From: Luteolibacter yonseiensis | GTDB taxonomy: Bacteria; Verrucomicrobiota; Verrucomicrobiia; Verrucomicrobiales; Akkermansiaceae | Direction: 5' to 3' | Length of the DNA: 64,000 bases | Assembly (NCBI RefSeq): GCF_016595465.1 | Contig: NZ_JAENIK010000011.1 | Location: 310,001 to 374,000, forward strand | In this document: piece after piece, positions 58,707 through 64,000 of the stretch | How positions within the stretch are numbered: position 1 is the stretch's first letter | Layout: each line of letters starts with the position of its first letter | Translations under genes and position numbers: made by a program | Notes under the pieces: model-generated | Told to the model about the DNA's origin: nothing | Database searches by the model: none | Seen by the model: the letters and a program-made list of their open reading frames with translations, nothing else

Positions 58707-59651
58707 ATGAAACCCCACAATTTCATTCTTCATTCCGCCATCACCCTCGGGCTATGCGTTCCCCTCCATGCCGAAGAAGGCGGAGCCGGCCGTTACATCC
58801 CCGGGAACTCCGCCACCTTGATCGATCTGCCTCCGACAAAGCCGGGCTGGATCGCGGAGACCATGTATCTCCATTACTCCGGAGATGCGTCCGCCTCGGG
58901 CAATTTTCCAAATGCAGGATTGGTGACGGCGGGCTTGGACGCGAAATCCGATGCCTTCACGGTTGGCGGGTTCTATACCTTCGAGACTCCGGTATTGGAG
59001 GCGCGTTACAGTGTGGGCGCGTATGTGCCCTATCTCTGGATGGATGTGGATGCCGACGTGGTGGCGGGCGGGACGACTGGATCGCGTTCGGATTCGGCGG
59101 ACGGGATCGGCGATGTCGCGCTGATCCCGGTGATCATGGCATGGAAGTGCGATGACTGGCAATACAGCGCGCTGCTCCCCATCTACGCTCCGACCGGAGA
59201 CTACGATACCGGCAGTCTGGCGAACGTGGGCCGCAATTACTGGACCTTCGATCCCACGTTCCAGGTTTCCTACAACAATGCGAAATCCGGCTTCAATACG
59301 GCGCTCTTCACCGGCGTCACACTGAACACGGAAAACGAGGATACGGACTACAAGAGCGGCACGGCCTTCCATGCGGACTTGAGCGTCCAACAACTCCTTC
59401 CATTGGGGCCGGGATTTCTGAGCGTGGGATTCAACGCGTTTTATTACGACCAGATCGATGGCGACAGCGGTTCCGGCGCCACCCTCGGGGACTTCGAGGG
59501 GCGGGATGTGGGAGTGGGTCCCGCCCTGGGATATATCCTGCCGGTGGGTGGGAACACCTTCGTTTCTGAAATACGCTGGCTGCCGGAACTCGATACCCGC
59601 CGCCGTCTCGAAGGCGACTTTTTCTGGGCCAAGGTAGCCTGGCAATTCTGA
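58707..59651 (+). CDS. SphA/MetA-pathway-type outer-membrane barrel protein
   Basis: This 314-residue protein has a signal peptide (to LHA) and a beta-rich barrel fold, with PPTKPGWIAETMYLHYSGDA, LPIYAPTGDYDTGSLANVGR and NYWTFDPTFQVSY. These match the phenol-degradation MetA/SphA-like outer-membrane family. It ends in FFWAKVAWQF, with a terminal Phe as in outer-membrane barrels. It may pass the substrate or product of the sulfatases. Confidence 0.8.
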   Translation: MKPHNFILHSAITLGLCVPLHAEEGGAGRYIPGNSATLIDLPPTKPGWIAETMYLHYSGDASASGNFPNAGLVTAGLDAKSDAFTVGGFYTFETPVLEARYSVGAYVPYLWMDVDADVVAGGTTGSRSDSADGIGDVALIPVIMAWKCDDWQYSALLPIYAPTGDYDTGSLANVGRNYWTFDPTFQVSYNNAKSGFNTALFTGVTLNTENEDTDYKSGTAFHADLSVQQLLPLGPGFLSVGFNAFYYDQIDGDSGSGATLGDFEGRDVGVGPALGYILPVGGNTFVSEIRWLPELDTRRRLEGDFFWAKVAWQF

Positions 59652-59733
59652 TCCAAGGCCCGGGCCTGCAACCGAAACAGGCACGCGGTCTCAATACCAC
59701 CCGGGAACGAAAGTTCGAAATCATCCGTCATCC

Positions 59734-60819
59734 ATGTTCAAATCCGTTACATTACCGTTCGCAGGCATTGTCATTCTGTATGCCTCCATGGCATCCGCCG
59801 CTGAATCCGCTTTCGGCCCCACCATCCCGAATGCCGCTCCCGCCCCCACGCCGGCTCCGGAGGGAATGGTGTGGATTCCCGGCGGCGAATTTTCCATGGG
59901 CTGTGACTCCGTTTGCGAGTCGATGTGCGACTTGTCCGGAGTGAGCAAGGATGCCTTGCCGATCCATCAGGTGCGGGTGGACGGCTACTGGATGGACAAG
60001 ACGGAGGTGACGAACGCCCAGTTCGCGAAATTCGTGGAGGCCACACGATATGTCACCGTCGCGGAAAGGAAGCCAACGAAGGAGGAATTTCCAACAGCTC
60101 CTCCCGAGAATCTCATCGCGGGATCCACCGTGTTCACGCCGACACCGGGGAAGGTGAGGTTGGACAACTATTTCCAGTGGTGGAACTATGTTCCCGGCGC
60201 CGACTGGCGGCATCCCGAGGGAGAGGGCAGCAACATCGCCGGACGTGAGAGCTACCCCGTGGTCCAGATCGCTTATGACGATGCGGTTGCTTACGCCAAG
60301 TGGGCGGGCAAGCGGCTGCCGACGGAGGCGGAATGGGAGTTCGCGGCACGCGGTGGCGAAGCGGGCAAGCTCTACTCCTGGGGCAACGATCTGAAGGTGG
60401 ACGGGAAATTCCAAGCGAACATCTATCAGGGGGATTTCCCGGTGGAAAATGGCGACACCGGGGAGGACGGATTCAAGGGCATCGCCCCCACCGCCCGCTT
60501 CGCGCCAAATGGCTACGGCCTGTATGACATGTCCGGAAATGTCTGGGAGTGGTGCGGCGATTGGTATCGGGTGGACACCTACGCACGGCTCAAGCTGGCG
60601 GGTGGTGTGGCTGAGAACCCACAGGGGCCATCCACTCCGTATGATCCTGCGGAGCCGAACGAGAAAAAACGGGTCCACCGCGGCGGTTCGTTCCTCTGCA
60701 CCAGCAAATACTGCACCCGCTACATGGTCGGCACCCGAGGCAAGGGAGAAGTGAGCACCGCCAGCAACCATGTTGGTTTCCGGTGTGTGGCACCCGCATC
60801 CGGCTTGTTGAAAAAATGA
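59734..60819 (+). CDS. Exported formylglycine-generating enzyme
   Basis: This 361-residue enzyme oxidises the sulfatase active-site Cys to formylglycine using oxygen. The FGE domain (about 43-355) shows GMVWIPGGEFSMGCD, MDKTEVTNAQFAKFVEAT, RLPTEAEWEFAARGG, GLYDMSGNVWEWCGDWY and RGGSFLCTSKYCTRYM. The catalytic cysteine pair is Cys322 and Cys327. Their presence marks a true FGE rather than a paralogue without activity. A signal peptide (MFKSVTLPFAGIVILYASMASA) predicts export, so activation may occur in the periplasm. Confidence 0.93.
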   Translation: MFKSVTLPFAGIVILYASMASAAESAFGPTIPNAAPAPTPAPEGMVWIPGGEFSMGCDSVCESMCDLSGVSKDALPIHQVRVDGYWMDKTEVTNAQFAKFVEATRYVTVAERKPTKEEFPTAPPENLIAGSTVFTPTPGKVRLDNYFQWWNYVPGADWRHPEGEGSNIAGRESYPVVQIAYDDAVAYAKWAGKRLPTEAEWEFAARGGEAGKLYSWGNDLKVDGKFQANIYQGDFPVENGDTGEDGFKGIAPTARFAPNGYGLYDMSGNVWEWCGDWYRVDTYARLKLAGGVAENPQGPSTPYDPAEPNEKKRVHRGGSFLCTSKYCTRYMVGTRGKGEVSTASNHVGFRCVAPASGLLKK

Positions 60820-60831
60820 ACTGAAATCCTC

Positions 60832-61431
60832 ATGCGCGGTATCCTTTCATTGCTGAAGACGACCTTGCTGGGTGGCGCTCTCGTGGTGCTTCCCGCCTGG
60901 CTGGCCACGCTGTTGTTCATCAAGGCGGTTTCCCAACTGGCCATCGTGGTGAAGCCGGTGAGCGCGCATCTGCCGGAGAGCGTGATCCATCCGGATGTGG
61001 TGGCGACGCTGCTCATGCTGCTGGTTTGTTTTGCCGTCGGATTGCTGGTGCGCACCAGGTTCGGAAAGGACTTGAGGACCATCATCGAGAACCGGGTGTT
61101 TGAGAAAATCCCAGGGTACACCCTGTTTCGCGGGGTCGCATTGCAGATGGGTGATTTGGAAAAGAACCAGGGATTCAAACCCGCGCTGGTGGAGATCGAG
61201 GATGCGTTGGCCCCCTGTTTCATCGTGGAAGAACATGCGGGAGATCTCCTGACCGTGTTCATTCCCTCCGCGCCGACCCCCGCCGCCGGAACCATTCTGA
61301 TCGTCGCGGGTTCGCGTGTGCATCCGGTGGCGGTGCCGGTGACCTCTCTGTTCAAGTGCGTGACAAAGTGGGGAACCGGCAGCGCGGAACTGTTGGCGAT
61401 GATGGAACCCGAACCGGAGGCCGCCCGATGA
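60832..61431 (+). CDS. DUF502 membrane protein
   Basis: The 199-residue protein has two N-terminal membrane helices and a soluble part, with the DUF502 landmarks TTLLGGALVVLPAWLATLLF, VFEKIPGYTLFRGV and FIPSAPTPAAGTILIV. The function is unknown. It overlaps the antiporter gene by 4 bp. Confidence 0.88.
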   Translation: MRGILSLLKTTLLGGALVVLPAWLATLLFIKAVSQLAIVVKPVSAHLPESVIHPDVVATLLMLLVCFAVGLLVRTRFGKDLRTIIENRVFEKIPGYTLFRGVALQMGDLEKNQGFKPALVEIEDALAPCFIVEEHAGDLLTVFIPSAPTPAAGTILIVAGSRVHPVAVPVTSLFKCVTKWGTGSAELLAMMEPEPEAAR

Positions 61432-62735
61432 ACTTCGAATACTCGCCACTCACCGGATTCGCCATCGTGATGGCGTTGATCATCCTGCTGCCGCGTCTCA
61501 TGGAGCGCCTGAGGCTGCCCGCCGTGCTCGGGTTCATCCTGACGGGAATCCTCGTGGGTCCTGCGTTTTTCGGGGTTGTGGAGAAAGATGGTCCTGTCAT
61601 CACCCTTCTGGCGGAGATCGGCAAACTGCTGTTCATGTTCTTCGTCGGTTTTGAAATCGATCTGGAACTCTTTAAAAAAACAAGGAACCGGTCGATGGTC
61701 TTCGGTTTCCTCACTTTCATCATTCCCATGGTGCTGGGCGTGGCCCTGGGCCGCGCGTTCGGATACGGATGGACCGCCGCGATCCTGATCGGATCCATCA
61801 TTTCCTCCCACACGTTGCTCGCCTACCCGATCCTGCAACGGCTGGGTGTCGTGGGAAACGCGGCGGTGGCGGTCACCGTGAGCGGCACGATTTTCACGGA
61901 CATCGCGGCGATGCTTGTGCTCGCGGTCGCCATCTCCATTCATCAGACCGGCTTTTCCGTTCGGTTCCTCCTGATCGAGCTGGTGGAGCTGGCGGTGTTC
62001 GTGCCGCTGGTGATGTTCGGACTGAGCAAGGTCGCGCGCAAGGCGATCATCCGCTACGGCCAGACTCCGGAAGTGCGTGTCATGGTGATGCTGGTGGTGA
62101 TCGTCGTGGCGGCGGAGGCGGCCCGTGTGATCCAGTTGGAAGGCATCGTGGGAGCATTCCTCGCGGGAATTTCGTTGAAGCGGGCGCTGCGCGGAAAATT
62201 CGCCGTGGAGCAGTTGGAGGTCCTGGCCCACTCCTTGTTCATCCCGTCGTTTTTTCTAGCCACCGGTTTCCTGGTGGATTTCGCCGTGATGAAGCAAACC
62301 ATCCTCACCCAGCCGCTGATGGTCGCCGGCCTGCTCGCCGCCACTTTCGGAGGGAAGGCGCTCGCCGCCTGGTTGACCGGACTGCGTTTCCGCTTCACCA
62401 GGGCGGAGACCGTCACCATGGCAAGCCTTTCGTTCCCGCAAATGGCGGCCACCCTGGCGTCCGCAGTGGTGGGTTACGAGGCGTTCAACGCGCATGGAGA
62501 AAGGCTGCTGGACGCCGGTTTTGTCAACGCGGTGGTCATGCTGGTGATCGTGAGCTGTGTGGTGGGCCCCATCCTCACCGCACGCTCCGCCCCACGGATC
62601 TCCGGTGCGCCGCAGGTTTCTCCCGCTGCTCCCGAACCCATCACAAGCACTGAAGCACCCTATGATGCTCCTTCCGCCGGTTACCACTCTCATCTACCCC
62701 CGCCGAGCGTTGATCAAACACGAACACCATCATGA
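61428..62735 (+). CDS. Kef/CPA2-type cation:proton antiporter
   Basis: This 435-residue membrane protein has about 12 helices and the CPA2 landmarks LPAVLGFILTGILVGPAFFG, LLFMFFVGFEIDLELFK, SHTLLAYPILQRLGV and FTDIAAMLV with the ion-binding Asp. It exchanges K+ or Na+ for protons. There is no C-terminal TrkA domain; the tail is Pro/Ser-rich. It is translationally linked on both sides by ATGA overlaps. Confidence 0.9.
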   Translation: MNFEYSPLTGFAIVMALIILLPRLMERLRLPAVLGFILTGILVGPAFFGVVEKDGPVITLLAEIGKLLFMFFVGFEIDLELFKKTRNRSMVFGFLTFIIPMVLGVALGRAFGYGWTAAILIGSIISSHTLLAYPILQRLGVVGNAAVAVTVSGTIFTDIAAMLVLAVAISIHQTGFSVRFLLIELVELAVFVPLVMFGLSKVARKAIIRYGQTPEVRVMVMLVVIVVAAEAARVIQLEGIVGAFLAGISLKRALRGKFAVEQLEVLAHSLFIPSFFLATGFLVDFAVMKQTILTQPLMVAGLLAATFGGKALAAWLTGLRFRFTRAETVTMASLSFPQMAATLASAVVGYEAFNAHGERLLDAGFVNAVVMLVIVSCVVGPILTARSAPRISGAPQVSPAAPEPITSTEAPYDAPSAGYHSHLPPPSVDQTRTPS

Positions 62736-63499
62736 AAACACACCGTTTGTTAGCGATACTGACGGCCTGCATCTCCGCCCAGCCGGTTTGCATGGCCGCG
62801 ACACTCATCGAGACCTTCGAGGCCGGTGAGGATACGTCCACCTGGAACTCGACCTGGACCGGCGGTTCGACCGTCCCCACTTTCCTCGATGAATCCTTGG
62901 GAGGGGAAAACGCGGGCGGCGGAAACAGTCTTTCCCAGAGCTTCTCCCGCCCGTTCAAGAACAACACCGCAGGGCTTTCCGTCACCACCGCCTACTCCGT
63001 CAGCATGTATGTGCAGGTGGATTTATTTGACGGACCCGCCGGAGGGTTGTTCGAGATCGTCGAAGGATCGTATGGGTCCGGAAACGCTGCGAACCTCAGA
63101 ATCTTCACCGAAGAGAGCAGTCCCGGCGTGTTTGAATTCCATTGGCAGGCCCGGGACAATTCGTCCGGATGGCAGGATCTCGGGATAGACATGGATCTTT
63201 CCTCGCCCTATCGGGTAACGCTGAATATCGACCCGGACACGTTCAGCTATTCCGCGCTGGTGGAGTCCGTGGACACCGCCGGGAACGTGCTGGGATCAGG
63301 CGCGTTGAGCGGACTGGCCTTCGACCAGAACGTCATCAACAACGGCCAGAACGGAAACCTGCTGTTTTACATCCAGGCGTCCGCCGGCGGAACCTCGGCG
63401 ATGGTGGACAATATCAACATTCAGAGCGTTCCCGAGCCATCGCCCGCGTTCGTCCTTGTTCCCGCCATATTCCTGCTGACCTTGAGAAGGCGTGCATAG
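62732..63499 (+). CDS. PEP-CTERM protein
   Basis: The 255-residue protein has a signal peptide (to CMA), a beta-sandwich lectin-like body and a C-terminal sorting tail: VPEPSPAFVLV, a hydrophobic stretch and the basic end LRRRA. This is a substrate of the EpsH/exosortase sorting system. The start overlaps the antiporter stop by 4 bp, so it may belong to the same transcript. A hairpin follows. Confidence 0.85.
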   Translation: MKTHRLLAILTACISAQPVCMAATLIETFEAGEDTSTWNSTWTGGSTVPTFLDESLGGENAGGGNSLSQSFSRPFKNNTAGLSVTTAYSVSMYVQVDLFDGPAGGLFEIVEGSYGSGNAANLRIFTEESSPGVFEFHWQARDNSSGWQDLGIDMDLSSPYRVTLNIDPDTFSYSALVESVDTAGNVLGSGALSGLAFDQNVINNGQNGNLLFYIQASAGGTSAMVDNINIQSVPEPSPAFVLVPAIFLLTLRRRA

Positions 63500-63508
63500 C
63501 CATCGCCC

Positions 63509-63539
63509 GGCACCTCGCGGACCTCGGCCGCGAGGTGCC
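63509..63539 (+). terminator. Hairpin after the PEP-CTERM gene
   Basis: Perfect 12-bp GC-rich arms GGCACCTCGCGG / CCGCGAGGTGCC around a 7-base loop lie 10 bp after the stop codon. There is no T run, so intrinsic termination is uncertain. Confidence 0.5.
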
Positions 63540-63560
63540 TCCGTTCCTGCCCATTCAACC

Positions 63561-63650
63561 ATGCGTTTGACATTCTTCTCCCTGTTTGTCGCCATCGGTT
63601 GTTCGTTGCGGGCGGGACGGACTGCCCCGACCCGCGCGACAGGGGGCTGA
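63561..63650 (+). pseudogene. Short signal-peptide-like frame, possible gene remnant
   Basis: An ATG at 63561 opens a 29-codon frame, MRLTFFSLFVAIGCSLRAG and then about ten residues, that looks like the signal peptide or lipobox start of an exported protein, but it stops at once. No in-frame continuation or matching frame-shifted domain is seen downstream. It may be the start of a decayed gene. Confidence 0.3.
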
Positions 63651-64000
63651 AGTTCTGCCAGTGAAAGACCGAACGTCCCAAATATCCAATGATCCATGGA
63701 GAGTCTTTCAGAAGATCGGATGTCGGCCGCGAATCGCGGGCCGCGACGTTGTCCAATGTCGAATTTTGCGGTGGTCTCCGATGTGGTCGATGAGTTCGGT
63801 CGGGGCGTCCGCTTTGCTAGGGAAGCCGCGTCTCTGGAGCATCCCGGTTTAAGATCCCATCCGAGACAGGCTGCGCTCGTCCGCCGGTTTCGTTCACGGC
63901 GATCGATCTAACATGTATAACTCTAACAGATTATGGATTTGTTGACAGAGGGATTTTCGAACGGCCCGAATGGCAGACGCTGGATGGTGGTCCACCATGA
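63651..64000. other. Right end of the window without a recognised gene
   Basis: Only frames of up to about 88 codons without family features are seen. A TTGACA at 63942-63947 could be a -35 element for a gene beyond the window, but no good -10 follows at the right distance. Confidence 0.4.

Overview
The window looks like a chromosomal piece of a GC-rich, Gram-negative, sulfatase-bearing bacterium of the phylum Verrucomicrobiota, most likely the Verrucomicrobiales (Luteolibacter- or Akkermansia-like). The grounds are a type II secretion/type IV pilus-like operon with an Akkermansia-type layout, exported sulfatases with a formylglycine-generating enzyme, a PEP-CTERM protein, a secreted protein with a Verrucomicrobia-style Ca-binding DPDKDGYNNL repeat, and gene starts that mostly lack a Shine-Dalgarno sequence. 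The lineage is inferred from gene content; no 16S rRNA is present.

Layout. 1-4.2 kb: the 3' end of a CysJ-like sulfite reductase flavoprotein, an Ala/Lys/Pro-rich protein, then ssb, rpsF, pth and rplY on the minus strand. 4.6-12.7 kb: a minus-strand operon gspG-H-I-J-K-L-M-C-D (pseudopilins, inner-membrane platform proteins, secretin) ending in a strong terminator. It has no ATPase or GspF; a lone GspF-like gene lies at 42.3 kb. 12.9-17 kb: a saccharopine dehydrogenase/carboxynorspermidine dehydrogenase-like enzyme, a secreted protein and RNase D, followed by about 1.1 kb without a recognisable gene. 18.1-24 kb: gyrB-gyrA plus a small membrane-anchored protein whose 5' end overlaps a terminator-like hairpin. 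24-30.8 kb: a complete Wadjet anti-plasmid locus (jetA-B-C-D, minus strand). 30.9-39.8 kb: mixed metabolism (GDSL esterase, MoeB-rhodanese, thioredoxin-like protein, ceramidase-like and phospholipase C-like proteins, DUF962 protein, FabG-ACP-flippase-like module). 39.8-46.7 kb: a TPR/PDZ-like lipoprotein, GspF, a glycine-rich RRM protein and a UvrA paralogue. 46.8-48.9 kb: a BlaI/BlaR1-type pair with a clear double operator. 49.2 kb: tRNA-Met(CAT).

49.8-63.5 kb is one long plus-strand block: a MASE1 histidine kinase, a FixJ-like response regulator and a single-domain receiver, then sulfatase, bestrophin-like membrane protein, sulfatase, HAD phosphatase, two outer-membrane beta-barrel proteins, an exported formylglycine-generating enzyme, a DUF502 protein, a Kef-type antiporter and a PEP-CTERM protein. 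Several junctions are 4-bp start/stop overlaps. The block reads as a regulated envelope sulfatase locus and is the best candidate here for a poorly described system.

The last 500 bp hold a hairpin and a possible decayed secreted-protein gene. Coordinates of starts are my choice among in-frame candidates; most starts lack a clear ribosome binding site, so several may be off by a few codons.
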